This document shows positions 25,510 through 33,856 of a stretch of DNA of 64,000 bases, one piece after another. Numbering within the stretch: position 1 is the stretch's first letter; every line of letters begins with the position of its first letter. The stretch covers positions 1,240,001 through 1,304,000 of the forward strand of contig NZ_CP119127.1 of the NCBI RefSeq assembly GCF_030128825.1. The letters are read 5' to 3'. The stretch comes from Sphingobium sp. WTD-1 (GTDB lineage: Bacteria; Pseudomonadota; Alphaproteobacteria; Sphingomonadales; Sphingomonadaceae). A program made the translations under genes and the position numbers. Under the pieces are notes generated by a model that was not told the DNA's origin, ran no database searches, and saw only the letters and a list, made by a program, of their open reading frames with translations.

Positions 25510-26781
25510 TCAGTGCATCGCCTCATAGTCTTCTCGCAGCGCGTTGAGGTGCGGCCGGGTGAACAGCTTGCCGCGCTCCGCCCAGAAGACGATCAGCAGC
25601 GATCCCGATCCGAACACCAGCAGCCCCAGCGTGAAGGGCAGGGTGGTCCCATCGAAGGCGCGGCCGACCAGGCTGCCCAGCGCGCTCGACACCGCGGTCG
25701 TCAGGAACGCCTGGAAGGAGGAGGCAACGCCCGCCCCCTTGGAAAAGGGCTCCATCGAGATCGCGCTGAAATTGGACGCGGTGAACGCCACCGTCATCAT
25801 CGTCATCGCCTGCAGGACCATGAAGGTGACGATCGTTTCCTGCCCGGCCAGGATCACCGCCAGATGCACCGCCGCGATCAGGATGAAGGCGATCAGTGCG
25901 CTCTGGCTCAGCCGCCGCGCGCCGAAGCGCGAGACCAGCCGGCTGTTGACCAGGCTGCCGATGCCCATGCTGCCGGCGATCGTCGCAAAGGCGAGCGGGA
26001 AGATCTTCTGCGCATGGAACACGTCGAAGAAGATCTGCTGCACCGACAGGATGAAGCCGATGAGGCCGCTCATCACCACGCCGCTCGCCAGCATGTAACC
26101 GATCGAGCTGCGCGTGCGGAAGATCGTGCCGACCGTCTGGATGATGGTGCGCGGGTTGATGCGGATGCGATTGTCGGGATGCAGCGTCTCGGGCAGGCGG
26201 ATCGCCATCCAGCCCAGGATCGCGGTCGCCAGGATCGCCAGCACCCAGAAGATCCAGCGCCACGGCGCGATCCACAATATCGCCTGGCCGAAACTGGGTG
26301 CCATCACAGGGATCAGCATGAACACGGCGAAGATCAGCGACATGACCCGTGCCATCGCGTCGCCCTTGAACCGGTCGCGGATGATGCCGACGGTGATGAC
26401 GCGGCTCGCCCCGGCAAAGAAGCCGGCGCTGGTGCGGGCGATCAGCAACATGGTGAAGCTGTGCGCCCCGGCACAGGCGATCGAGGACAGGATGAACAAT
26501 ATCATCGCCCCGCCCAGCACCTTCTTGCGCCCGAACTGGTCGGACAGCACGCCGAACAGCAGCGATCCCACGCCCAGCCCCATGAAATAGAAGCTGATGA
26601 TCAGCTGCCGGTCATTGGGGTTGGCGATGTGAAGGTCGCGGCCGATATCGGGCAGGGCCGGCAGCATCGGGTCGATCGACAGCGCATTCATCGCCATCAG
26701 GCACGCACACAGCAGCACGAACTCGCGGAAATGAATATCCTTTGCGGCAGGCTGCGCGCCCATGGGGGAATTTTCGGCCAT
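25510..26781 (-). CDS. MFS transporter, Bcr/CflA drug-resistance type
   Basis: A 423-residue inner-membrane protein with 12 predicted helices if started at MAENSPMGAQ (26781); an upstream in-frame ATG at 26823 adds 14 unlikely residues. Helix 1 carries MNALSIDPMLPALPDIG, typical of Bcr/CflA proton antiporters, and the loop between helices 2 and 3 has the MFS motif DQFGRKKVLGG. Family members export drugs, peptides or sulfonamides; the natural substrate is unknown. It converges on the copper receptor gene. Confidence 0.9.
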   Translation of the reverse strand: MAENSPMGAQPAAKDIHFREFVLLCACLMAMNALSIDPMLPALPDIGRDLHIANPNDRQLIISFYFMGLGVGSLLFGVLSDQFGRKKVLGGAMILFILSSIACAGAHSFTMLLIARTSAGFFAGASRVITVGIIRDRFKGDAMARVMSLIFAVFMLIPVMAPSFGQAILWIAPWRWIFWVLAILATAILGWMAIRLPETLHPDNRIRINPRTIIQTVGTIFRTRSSIGYMLASGVVMSGLIGFILSVQQIFFDVFHAQKIFPLAFATIAGSMGIGSLVNSRLVSRFGARRLSQSALIAFILIAAVHLAVILAGQETIVTFMVLQAMTMMTVAFTASNFSAISMEPFSKGAGVASSFQAFLTTAVSSALGSLVGRAFDGTTLPFTLGLLVFGSGSLLIVFWAERGKLFTRPHLNALREDYEAMH

Positions 26782-26930
26782 CACTGGCCTATGCGGACAA
26801 TCGCCCGGCGGCGCCAGCCCCAACGCGCTTATTTCCGCCCCTCATCGCCCGCCTGTCGTCGCCCGCCGGGCATTAACCCTGCCGCATCCAGCCGCTTCGG
26901 GCAAACTGCGCAAATATGCCGATTTTGCCG

Positions 26931-26945
26931 TTAACCATTTTTTAC
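26931..26945 (+). promoter_or_regulatory. CtrA-like box upstream of the Sel1 gene
   Basis: TTAA-N7-TTAC, with the left part reading TTAACCAT, matches the alphaproteobacterial CtrA site TTAA-N7-TTAA at seven of eight positions. It lies 74 bases ahead of the Sel1-repeat gene start at 27019. This is a single weak-consensus match in an AT-richer patch. Confidence 0.35.
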
Positions 26946-27018
26946 GGCCTGCCGGGCATTCTGCCCCCACTCGCAAACCAAAGGTTGGAACATTGGGTTA
27001 GGGATACAGGGGAAGATC

Positions 27019-27315
27019 ATGGCAAATAGTCTCAAAAGTGCGCAGTTTTTGATGGATAGTCGTATGGCCGGTGCGGCCCACGGCTCGGCAGAGGCCTGTT
27101 TCGAACTGGGCGTCGCCTATAGCTGCGGCACGGGGGGCATGCCGATCGACCTGGTCGAGGCGCATAAATGGTTCAACCTTGCGGCCCGTGGCGGCAGCGA
27201 AGCCGGCCAGAGCATGCGCGCCGAGATCGCCGAGGAAATGACCGCGCGCGAGATTGCCGAGGCCCAGCGCCAGGCCCGCGCCTGGATCGTCGCGACCGAA
27301 GTCCGCGCCGCCTGA
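27019..27315 (+). CDS. Short Sel1-repeat protein
   Basis: A 98-residue protein. Residues 20-60 form a Sel1-like TPR repeat pair (ACFELGVAYSCGTGGMPIDL then AHKWFNLAARGGSEAG), followed by a charged helix with many Glu, Arg and Ala. Sel1 repeats make protein-protein contacts. No signal peptide is visible, so it is probably cytoplasmic. It starts at ATG 27019 after GGGGAAG. Its stop is immediately adjacent to the end of the convergent acetyltransferase gene. The partner is unknown. Confidence 0.8.
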   Translation: MANSLKSAQFLMDSRMAGAAHGSAEACFELGVAYSCGTGGMPIDLVEAHKWFNLAARGGSEAGQSMRAEIAEEMTAREIAEAQRQARAWIVATEVRAA

Positions 27316-28449
27316 TCAGCCTTCCTTGCGGAAGGGGGTTCTTTCATTGAGCCACAGGCGGTCGCGCTGCACTTCCTCCCGCTCGGCGTCGAGGAATCCC
27401 GCCACCGCCCGGCGAAAGCTCGCATTGGGAATATGATGCGCCGAATAGGTGGGCTGCGGCGCATAGCCGCGCGCCAGCTTGTGGCCGCCCTGCGCGCCCG
27501 CCTCGACCCGGTTGAGCCCGCGCGCGATCGCCGCATCGATCGCCTGATAATAGCATAGCTCGAAATGCAGGTTGGGCACGTCCTCGCGGCATCCCCAATA
27601 GCGGCCATAGAGCGTGTCTTCGCCGATCAGGTTCAGCGCGCCTGCAACCGCCTGGCCCTCGCGCAGCGCCAGCATCAGCAATATCTTGTCCGCCATCGTC
27701 TCGCCCAGGATCGAGAAGAAGGACCGGGTCAGATAGGGCCTGCCCCATTTGCGCGCGCCGGTGTCCTGATAGAAATCCCAGAATATGTCCCAATGCGCTT
27801 CGGTCAGGGCGCCTCCGGTCAGGTGGACGATCTCCAGCCCCTCGACCGCACGCCGCCTTTCCTTGCGGATATTCTTACGCTTCTCGCTCGACAACTCGGC
27901 CAGGAAATCCTCGAACCCGGCATAGCCCTTATTGTGCCAGTGAAACTGGCTGTCCTCGCGAATCAGCCAGCCCGCCGCCTCGAACAGCGCGATCTGGTCG
28001 GGATCGACGAAGGTCGCATGCGCCGATGACAGCTCGTTGCGCTCGACCAAAGTCTCGATTCCCGCGATCAGCGCCGGCCCCAGCGTCGAATCGCGCAGCA
28101 GCAATCGGGGCCCCGGCACGGGGGAGAAGGGCGCGGCGATCTGTATTTTCGGATAATATTGGCCGCCCGCCCGCTCCCAGGCATCGGCCCAGCCATGGTC
28201 GAACACATATTCGCCCTGGCTGTGGGTCTTGGCATAGAGCGGCGCGGCCGCCGCGATCGTCCCGTCCGGCCCGTCGATGACGATCGGCAAGGGTTGCCAT
28301 CCGGTGCCCGGCCCGACGCTTTCGGACCGTTCCAGTGCGGTCAGGAAATCCCAGCTGACGAACGGATTGGCGCTGCCGGCACAGGCATCCCATTGCGCCC
28401 TGGGCAGGTAGGCGACGCCACCGGCGATGCGCGCGACAAATTCGCTCAT
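27316..28449 (-). CDS. GNAT-like protein of the DUF482/COG3146 group
   Basis: A 377-residue protein of the FemAB/GNAT-like family annotated as peptidogalycan biosynthesis or DUF482. Typical stretches are NPFVSWDFLTALE near residue 28, KRKNIRKERR near residue 188 and RYWGCREDVPNLHFELCYYQ near residue 287. The reaction is not firmly established; an aminoacyl- or acyltransferase is the family guess. It is the last gene of the overlapped operon DUF3572-HAD-RidA-GDPD-GNAT, overlapping the GDPD gene by four bases. Confidence 0.85.
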   Translation of the reverse strand: MSEFVARIAGGVAYLPRAQWDACAGSANPFVSWDFLTALERSESVGPGTGWQPLPIVIDGPDGTIAAAAPLYAKTHSQGEYVFDHGWADAWERAGGQYYPKIQIAAPFSPVPGPRLLLRDSTLGPALIAGIETLVERNELSSAHATFVDPDQIALFEAAGWLIREDSQFHWHNKGYAGFEDFLAELSSEKRKNIRKERRRAVEGLEIVHLTGGALTEAHWDIFWDFYQDTGARKWGRPYLTRSFFSILGETMADKILLMLALREGQAVAGALNLIGEDTLYGRYWGCREDVPNLHFELCYYQAIDAAIARGLNRVEAGAQGGHKLARGYAPQPTYSAHHIPNASFRRAVAGFLDAEREEVQRDRLWLNERTPFRKEG

Positions 28450-29153
28450 GCCATCTCCTCGAAGATGATCTGGTCGACATGGGCAGCGGCGATCGCCCGC
28501 TGCGCCGCGCTGCGCACCGTCCAGCTCAACACCGGCAGTCCCCGGCGACGGGCGGCATCGGCGAAGCGGAAGGGCAAGTCACGGATATCACAGGCCAGAA
28601 AATCGGGATTGGCCAGCCAAAGTGCAAGGGTGCGGCCGAAAAGCGCGCGCAGCCGCCCCTTATTCTGGCTGCTGCTCACCAGCCCGCGCACCATGTCCGG
28701 TCGATGTCGGGCAAACCAGCGCATCGCCAGCGGGTTGAAAGACATCACCGCCACCGGCTGGTCGCGGCCGTCGAGCGCCCTCGCCACCGCAGCGCAGATC
28801 GGCGCGACATCGCGTCCTTCGACCTTTATCTCGATCAGCAGCGGCGTCGTGATACAGGCGTCCAGCAGTGGGGTAAGGCGCGGGATCGCGCCGCCGTCGG
28901 GCAGGCGCAGCGCGTCCAGTTCTGCCGCATTGCGATCCGCCACGGCGCCCGCTTGCCCGGTCATCCGTATCAGGCTGGCGTCATGAAAGACGAAGGGGAG
29001 GCCGTCGCGGCTCAGCCGGACATCGCATTCGATGCCCAGCCCCTTGGCGATGGCGGCATCGAACGCCGCCATGCCATTTTCGCTGATGCCCGCCCGATGC
29101 AGCCCGCGATGGGCGAAGGGGCGGGCAGTCAGCCAGTCGGGCCGCTTATGCAG
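28446..29153 (-). CDS. Glycerophosphodiester phosphodiesterase family protein
   Basis: The GDPD TIM barrel is clear: FAHRGLH with the catalytic His-Arg, SENGMAAF, then IECDVRLSRDG (metal Glu and Asp) and FVFHD with the second His. The family hydrolyses glycerophosphodiesters to glycerol 3-phosphate and an alcohol. The start is uncertain: no ATG, GTG or TTG lies just before the domain, and a CTG at 29153 (translated from LHKRPDWLTARPF, overlapping the RidA stop) gives 235 residues. An ATG at 29234 lies deep inside ridA and would add 27 unlikely residues. Confidence 0.82.
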   Translation of the reverse strand: MHKRPDWLTARPFAHRGLHRAGISENGMAAFDAAIAKGLGIECDVRLSRDGLPFVFHDASLIRMTGQAGAVADRNAAELDALRLPDGGAIPRLTPLLDACITTPLLIEIKVEGRDVAPICAAVARALDGRDQPVAVMSFNPLAMRWFARHRPDMVRGLVSSSQNKGRLRALFGRTLALWLANPDFLACDIRDLPFRFADAARRRGLPVLSWTVRSAAQRAIAAAHVDQIIFEEMA

Positions 29154-29613
29154 CGGGGCGAACCTGCACGATCGCGTCGATCTCGACGGCCGCGCCCAGC
29201 GGCAGCACCGGCACGCCGACGGCGCTGCGGGCATGCTTGCCGGCTTCGCCGAACACCGCGACCATCAGTTCCGACGCGCCATTAGCGACCTTGGGCTGGT
29301 CGGTGAAGCCCGGCGCGCTGGCGATGAAGGCGCCCAGCTTGACGATCCGCTCGACCCGGTCGAGATCGCCGCCCAGCGCCGCCTTCATCTGGGCGATGAG
29401 GTTCAGGCCACAGGCGCGCGCCGCCTCGACGCCATAGTCGAGGTCGCGGTCTTCGCCCAGCCGGCCGGTCATCAGCTGCCCGTCCTTCAGTGCGATCTGG
29501 CCGGAAATATGCAGCAGGCCGTTGACCTCGACCGCCGGCACATAGGCGGCGACCGGCGCGGCGGCGGCGGGCAGGGTGATGCCGAGTTCGGCAAGGCGGG
29601 CGTCGATGCTCAT
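29146..29613 (-). CDS. RidA family protein (YjgF/UK114)
   Basis: A 155-residue protein of the longer YjgF-like subgroup. Conserved parts are VNGLLHISGQIALKDG, ARACGLNLIAQMKAALGG, and the C-terminal ARSAVGVPVLPLGAAVEID. The RidA Arg that binds the imine substrate would be in HARSAVGV. Canonical RidA hydrolyses reactive 2-aminoacrylate made by PLP enzymes; divergent subgroups may not. The ATG at 29613 overlaps the HAD hydrolase gene by four bases. Confidence 0.88.
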   Translation of the reverse strand: MSIDARLAELGITLPAAAAPVAAYVPAVEVNGLLHISGQIALKDGQLMTGRLGEDRDLDYGVEAARACGLNLIAQMKAALGGDLDRVERIVKLGAFIASAPGFTDQPKVANGASELMVAVFGEAGKHARSAVGVPVLPLGAAVEIDAIVQVRPAA

Positions 29614-30266
29614 GCAATGGCTCCATTCAAGGGCGTTGAAATAGCGGGTGCCGGCCCTTCGGCCAGGCGGGCGATGATCCATTTTTCGGCGCTGGCCCAA
29701 TCGTCGATCCGGGCATGGGCCTTGTCCGCGACCGGGATGTCGCCGGCGATCTCGGGCTCGCCGACCATGTGCAGCCGCCATACGCCGGGCGCATGACGCG
29801 CGACCGACGCATGATGCTCGCCCAGATCGTCGATGAACAGGGCGCAGCTCGGCTGGCGCTCGGCCAAGATATTGGCCAGCTTGCGCCCCTTGCCGCCATG
29901 GTTCCAGTGGACCGGCAAGTGCAGGCCATGGCTCGCCAGCTGCTCGATGCGCAGCTGGTGGTGGCGCTCGCCGATATTGGTCAGCACTTCGATATCGGCG
30001 ATCTGTGCCAGCCGGTGCAGCGCCTCGACCGCGCCGCTGATCGGGGTCTGGCGCGCCATTTCGGTATCGAAAAAGGCGATCAGCAATTCCCACACCAGTT
30101 CGCGTTCCAGCGGGATGCCGCTGTCCTTGTGGCGCAGCGCCTCGGCAAAACCCTGTTCGCGCATGTCGAAATGCACGTCATGCGTCTCGTCCAGCCAGTG
30201 GCGGAACGGCACGACCATGTGCAGCAATACCTCGTCGCAGTCGGTGATGATCAGCGGACGGCTCAT
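29610..30266 (-). CDS. HAD-superfamily hydrolase
   Basis: A 218-residue phosphatase-like protein. Motif I is IITDCDEVLL with the nucleophile Asp9 and acid Asp11; motif II is likely EVLTNIG, and the later DDLGEHHASV supplies the metal-binding acids. HAD enzymes dephosphorylate small molecules; the substrate is not evident. Both ends overlap neighbours by four bases, so it belongs to the same operon as RidA and GDPD. Confidence 0.85.
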   Translation of the reverse strand: MSRPLIITDCDEVLLHMVVPFRHWLDETHDVHFDMREQGFAEALRHKDSGIPLERELVWELLIAFFDTEMARQTPISGAVEALHRLAQIADIEVLTNIGERHHQLRIEQLASHGLHLPVHWNHGGKGRKLANILAERQPSCALFIDDLGEHHASVARHAPGVWRLHMVGEPEIAGDIPVADKAHARIDDWASAEKWIIARLAEGPAPAISTPLNGAIA

Positions 30267-30550
30267 CGGCTCAGATTCTCCTTCGCGGCGATCAGGGCCG
30301 CCGGGCTGCTGTCGATCGCCTCGGCACAGGCAACCAGATCGGGTTCATGGTCGGCCAGGAAGGCCAGCACCGCGCCCAAAATCGCGCGATTGCCGACGCC
30401 GGCGCGCAACGCATCGGCATCCAGGCCGGTCAGCGCCAGCAGCCGATCGGCCCGGCGACCATCGCTCAGCGTCCATCCCATTGCCATCAATGCCAAAATT
30501 TCGGCATCGGCGGCGCTATCCGGCTTGCCATTCTGGGTCTCGGGTCGCAT
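30263..30550 (-). CDS. DUF3572 family protein
   Basis: A 95-residue acidic helical protein (AEILALMAMGWTLSD, then LALTGLDADALRAG). DUF3572 is a small alphaproteobacterial family of unknown function that is commonly encoded back to back with divK, as here: the two starts lie 69 bases apart on opposite strands. It is the first gene of the five-gene operon running leftward. Confidence 0.85.
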   Translation of the reverse strand: MRPETQNGKPDSAADAEILALMAMGWTLSDGRRADRLLALTGLDADALRAGVGNRAILGAVLAFLADHEPDLVACAEAIDSSPAALIAAKENLSR

Positions 30551-30618
30551 GATTGGCTCTCGCGGAATGGGCGGCTATAGGCGCGCACCAAGGGGCTTCT
30601 CTGGAACGCGGGTGACTC

Positions 30619-30981
30619 GTGGCAAAGCGCGTGCTCGTTGTCGAGGACAACGAACTCAATCTGAAACTTTTTTGCGACCTGCTGCGCGCGCACGGGCATG
30701 ACGTGCTGCCGCTGCGCGACGGCCGCGACGTGCTGGCCCAGGCGCGCGAATTCGCGCCGGACCTGGTCATCACCGACATCCATCTGCCCCATGTCAGCGG
30801 CTATGACCTGATCGTGTCGCTCAAGGGCGATGACAGCCTGTCGGCGGTGCCGATCATGGCGGTCACCGCCTATGCCGGGAAGGGCGATGAGGACCGCATC
30901 CGCGCGGCCGGCGCCGACGCCTATGTGTCCAAGCCGATCTCGGTGCTGCGGTTCGTCGAACAGGTGAACGCGCTGCTGTAA
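30619..30981 (+). CDS. divK: Response regulator DivK
   Basis: A 120-residue single-domain receiver. Acidic pocket Glu9-Asp10, phosphoacceptor Asp53 (ITDIHLP), switch Thr83 and Lys105 (VSKPIS) are all present. DivK controls the alphaproteobacterial cell-cycle kinase network (DivJ/PleC/DivL to CtrA) and stays in the cytoplasm or at cell poles. It starts with GTG at 30619, which gives the family N-terminus MAKRVLVVEDN. Identification is supported by near-perfect length and by the divergent DUF3572 gene. Confidence 0.94.
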   Translation: MAKRVLVVEDNELNLKLFCDLLRAHGHDVLPLRDGRDVLAQAREFAPDLVITDIHLPHVSGYDLIVSLKGDDSLSAVPIMAVTAYAGKGDEDRIRAAGADAYVSKPISVLRFVEQVNALL

Positions 30982-31130
30982 CCGGCCGGCAATAGCGTCA
31001 CTGATGCGTCATCATTCGGTCGCTGCTCTGACATCATAGCGCAGTTTGCGCGTCATCCTCCTCTGTCACGTCATGCGCGCCAAGGGCGCGGCGGTCATGC
31101 CGACGCTCGGATGCACAGGGGTATTTTATC

Positions 31131-33017
31131 ATGTCTCATCTGACCGACGAGGCGCGCGCGGCCTTCCGCGATGCGCAGCCCAAGATTGTTTCGGGCGAAG
31201 ACAGTCTGGAAGCCATCGTCGCGGCCAATCCGGGCCGCCGCTCCGTCCTGAAGAACGGCCTGCTGGGCCTGTCCGTGCTGCCGATGCTGGGCGCGCTCGC
31301 GGCCTGCGACGATGATGACGACGACAGCACGCCGGCGCCCACGCCGACGCCGACACCTACCCCCACGCCGACTCCGACGCCCAGCTATGGCATCAACTTC
31401 ACCTCGGTCGCGATCAACACCAACGACACCGTGACCGTGCCGTCGGGCTATACCGTCGATGTGCTGCTCAAGGCGGGCGATCTGGTGGAAGCCGGCACCG
31501 CCTTCGCCAACGGCACTTTCCCGACCAGCGTCAGCCAGACCGCGGCCTGGGCCGGCGGCAATCATGACGGCATGGAATATTTCGAACTGACCGGCACCGA
31601 CGCCAACAGCGGCGGCCTGCTCGCGATCAACTTCGAACTGCCCGACTATAACATCCTCTTCTCCAGCGGCAGCTATAACGCGTCGACCGCCACCGCCGAT
31701 CAGAAGGCGATCGCGCTGTCGGCCGTCGGCATCGCCGTGGTCGAAGTGACCAAGGGCACGGACGGCAAGTTCGCGGTCAAGGCCGGCTCGAAATATAACA
31801 AGCGCTACAGCGGCAACACCGACTATCGCGTCGGCGGTCCTGCTGCGGGCGTCCTGCCCGGCACGATCCGCGGCATGCTCAACAACTGCTCGTCGGGCCG
31901 CACTCCCTGGGGCACCTACCTCACCTGCGAGGAAACGACGAACAACTATCTCGACCCGACCCAGCCCAACACCAGCTATGGCTGGGTGGTCGAGATTGAC
32001 CCGTTCCAGGAACTGGCCCCGGCGACCAAGCGCACCGCACTCGGCCGTTTCAGCCATGAAAATGTCGCCCACATGACCGACGCCAGCAATCGCGTCGCCT
32101 TCTACATGGGGGATGATTCGACGCCGGGCTGCGTCTACAAGTTCGTGCCGGACCGCGCTTTCAGCAGCAGCAACCGCGCCGCCAACACCGACCTGCTCGA
32201 TTATGGCACCCTCTATGTCGCGCGCTTCAATGCCGACGGCACGGGCGAATGGCGTCCGCTGGTCCAGGGTCAGAACGGTCTGGTCGCGGGTGCCCAGGAT
32301 CCGGGCAATGTCAGCCAGTCGACCACGCCGCCGACGCCGACGACGGTCAATTTCACCAACCAGGCCGATGTGCTGGTCAACACCCAGTCGGCCGCCCGCG
32401 TCGCCGGTGGCACGATCATGGACCGTCCGGAATGGATCACGGTCGCGCCCAACAAGCAGGCGATCTTCGTCACGCTGACCAACAATAGCGGCCGCCGCGT
32501 CACCGATGCGCCCGATCCGCGCGTGACCAACCTGCACGGCCATATCCTCAAGTTCCGTGAAAATGGCGACTCGCCGCTGGCGACCGCCTTCACCTGGGAA
32601 ATCTTCCTGCTGGCGGGCAATCCCGCGCTCGCGGAAGATAATCTCAAGGGCAATATCAACGGCGACTATTTCTCCAGCCCTGACGGCATCCGCATCGACC
32701 CCCAGGGTCGCCTGTGGGTCCAGACCGACCATAATCTGACCGGCAATGCCGGCACGCTGAACGGCGCCGCCACCAACATGACCGGCGCCTTCGGTAACAA
32801 CTCGATGTATTATATCGACCAGACCAGCAAGCAATCGAAGCGCTTCCTGGTTGGCCCGGCGGGCTGTGAGATCACCGGCATCGCCTATACGCCGGACCTC
32901 AAGAACTTCTTCATCAACATCCAGCATCCGACCGGCAACTGGCCGGTGGCGGGGCAGCAGCCGCGCTCCTCGACGATCGTGGTACGTCGCACCGACGGCC
33001 AGCCGGTCGGCAACTGA
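31131..33017 (+). CDS. phoX: PhoX-family (DUF839) secreted phosphatase-like lipoprotein
   Basis: A 628-residue protein. The N-terminus is a Tat-type signal (RRSVLKNGLLGLSVL near residue 36) ending in a lipobox-like LAAC, followed by six Asp residues and a run of alternating Thr-Pro (about residues 68-84), a flexible linker. The rest is the DUF839 beta-propeller: WGTYLTCEETTNNYLDP and SHENVAHM carry residues used for metal binding in PhoX alkaline phosphatases. Phosphate release from organic esters outside the inner membrane is inferred; the protein could also be a PhoX-like paralogue. No clear Pho box is seen upstream. Confidence 0.85.
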   Translation: MSHLTDEARAAFRDAQPKIVSGEDSLEAIVAANPGRRSVLKNGLLGLSVLPMLGALAACDDDDDDSTPAPTPTPTPTPTPTPTPSYGINFTSVAINTNDTVTVPSGYTVDVLLKAGDLVEAGTAFANGTFPTSVSQTAAWAGGNHDGMEYFELTGTDANSGGLLAINFELPDYNILFSSGSYNASTATADQKAIALSAVGIAVVEVTKGTDGKFAVKAGSKYNKRYSGNTDYRVGGPAAGVLPGTIRGMLNNCSSGRTPWGTYLTCEETTNNYLDPTQPNTSYGWVVEIDPFQELAPATKRTALGRFSHENVAHMTDASNRVAFYMGDDSTPGCVYKFVPDRAFSSSNRAANTDLLDYGTLYVARFNADGTGEWRPLVQGQNGLVAGAQDPGNVSQSTTPPTPTTVNFTNQADVLVNTQSAARVAGGTIMDRPEWITVAPNKQAIFVTLTNNSGRRVTDAPDPRVTNLHGHILKFRENGDSPLATAFTWEIFLLAGNPALAEDNLKGNINGDYFSSPDGIRIDPQGRLWVQTDHNLTGNAGTLNGAATNMTGAFGNNSMYYIDQTSKQSKRFLVGPAGCEITGIAYTPDLKNFFINIQHPTGNWPVAGQQPRSSTIVVRRTDGQPVGN

Positions 33018-33025
33018 CGACATTG

Positions 33026-33051
33026 GGCTCCCGATCTTCGGATCGGGGGCC
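33026..33051 (+). terminator. Hairpin after phoX
   Basis: An 11-base stem with one wobble pair closes on a UUCG tetraloop (CCCGATC-TTCG-GATCGGG at its core), nine bases after the phoX stop. It lacks a T-tract but is very stable and may protect the mRNA end or help the next terminator. Confidence 0.6.
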
Positions 33052-33074
33052 TAGCCGGCGCGAATGCTAACAGG

Positions 33075-33108
33075 AAAAGGCCCGCTCCCAACAGGGACGG
33101 GCCTTTTT
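33075..33108. terminator. Bidirectional terminator between phoX and rpmG
   Basis: AAAAGGCCCG-C-TCCC, loop AACA, then GGGA-CGGGCCTTTT makes a stem of 14 pairs with one bulge. It has T residues at the 3' side on both strands, so it can end phoX and the convergent rpmG. Confidence 0.88.
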
Positions 33109-33152
33109 CGGTGCCGAAAGATCAGGCGCGCGGGCGCGAAGCCCGCAGCGGC

Positions 33153-33320
33153 TTACTTGATCTTGGCTTCCTTGAACTCGACATGCTTGCGCACGACCGG
33201 GTCATACTTGCTGAAGCTCAGCTTTTCGGTCGTGGTGCGCGGGTTCTTCTTGGTGACGTAGAAGAAGCCAGTGTCAGCCGTGCTGACGAGGCGGATCTTG
33301 ACAGTTGCCGGCTTGGCCAT
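33153..33320 (-). CDS. rpmG: 50S ribosomal protein L33
   Basis: A 55-residue basic protein beginning [20 protein letters not shown] and continuing [15 protein letters not shown], the standard L33 sequence. It lacks the Cys pairs of zinc-binding L33, so it is the zinc-independent form. The open frame extends upstream, but the ATG at 33320 is certain by homology. A TTGACA -35 sequence occurs on the minus strand at 33416-33421, with no good -10 at the right distance. Confidence 0.97.
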   Translation of the reverse strand: MAKPATVKIRLVSTADTGFFYVTKKNPRTTTEKLSFSKYDPVVRKHVEFKEAKIK

Positions 33321-33455
33321 GGCTTGGTCCCTGGTCTTGAAATAGCGTAAAAAGAAAAGCGGCCCTGTCGGACCGCCCCGTTTCAGCGGTGCCCCTTGGG
33401 ACAGATTCGCCCCGATGTCAAGGCTCGCGCGCCCAATGGAGGCTGTGCAACAGGC

Positions 33456-33470
33456 TTTACGGCCCTTTAA
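33456..33470 (+). promoter_or_regulatory. CtrA-like box upstream of a small unknown gene
   Basis: TTTA-N7-TTAA differs by one base from the CtrA consensus TTAA-N7-TTAA and lies about 50 bases before the ATG at 33522. It is weak evidence on its own. Confidence 0.25.
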
Positions 33471-33521
33471 CCCTATGCACGCATGCTGCCAGGCGGGGCG
33501 CGGATGAAGGGAGATGGCTCC

Positions 33522-33845
33522 ATGCGACATGATCCGAAACTGGCGATTCTCGCGGACCTGCTGCGGCGGGTCGACGGACTCGCCGCCCAGCGCGGCCATG
33601 TGTCGGTGCCGCGCCTGCATGACGAGGTCGACCAGATACGCCATATCGCGCGCGCCTTCCGCGTCGACAGCGTCGGCGACCTGGCCGCCACGCTCCAGTC
33701 GGTCCTCTCGCTAGACGGGCTCGATTCGGTCATCCTCTCCTATCTCGACCGGATGCGGGACGCGATCGCCGACGAACTGCCGCCGCTCGACAATATTTTG
33801 CCGCCGGCCGCCGCGCCCGCTACGGTGCATCGCCTGCACGCCTGA
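33522..33845 (+). CDS. Hypothetical small protein
   Basis: I do not recognise this 107-residue protein. It starts [20 protein letters not shown] and appears helical throughout, with Leu-, Asp- and Arg-rich amphipathic stretches and a Pro/Ala-rich tail ([10 protein letters not shown]). No signal peptide, Cys or membrane segment is seen. The ATG at 33522 is chosen because AAGGGAG lies eight bases ahead; ATGs at 33483 and 33504 are in frame but lack this. It is followed 11 bases later by a TMEM165-type gene and is probably cotranscribed with it. Confidence 0.65.
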   Translation: MRHDPKLAILADLLRRVDGLAAQRGHVSVPRLHDEVDQIRHIARAFRVDSVGDLAATLQSVLSLDGLDSVILSYLDRMRDAIADELPPLDNILPPAAAPATVHRLHA

Positions 33846-33856
33846 CGGGATTTGGA

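Noticed and set aside
31018..31130. A Pho box ahead of phoX
   Set aside because: TGTCA-like pieces (CTGTCAC, CTGACAT) occur, but not as direct repeats with the 11-base spacing of a PhoB site.
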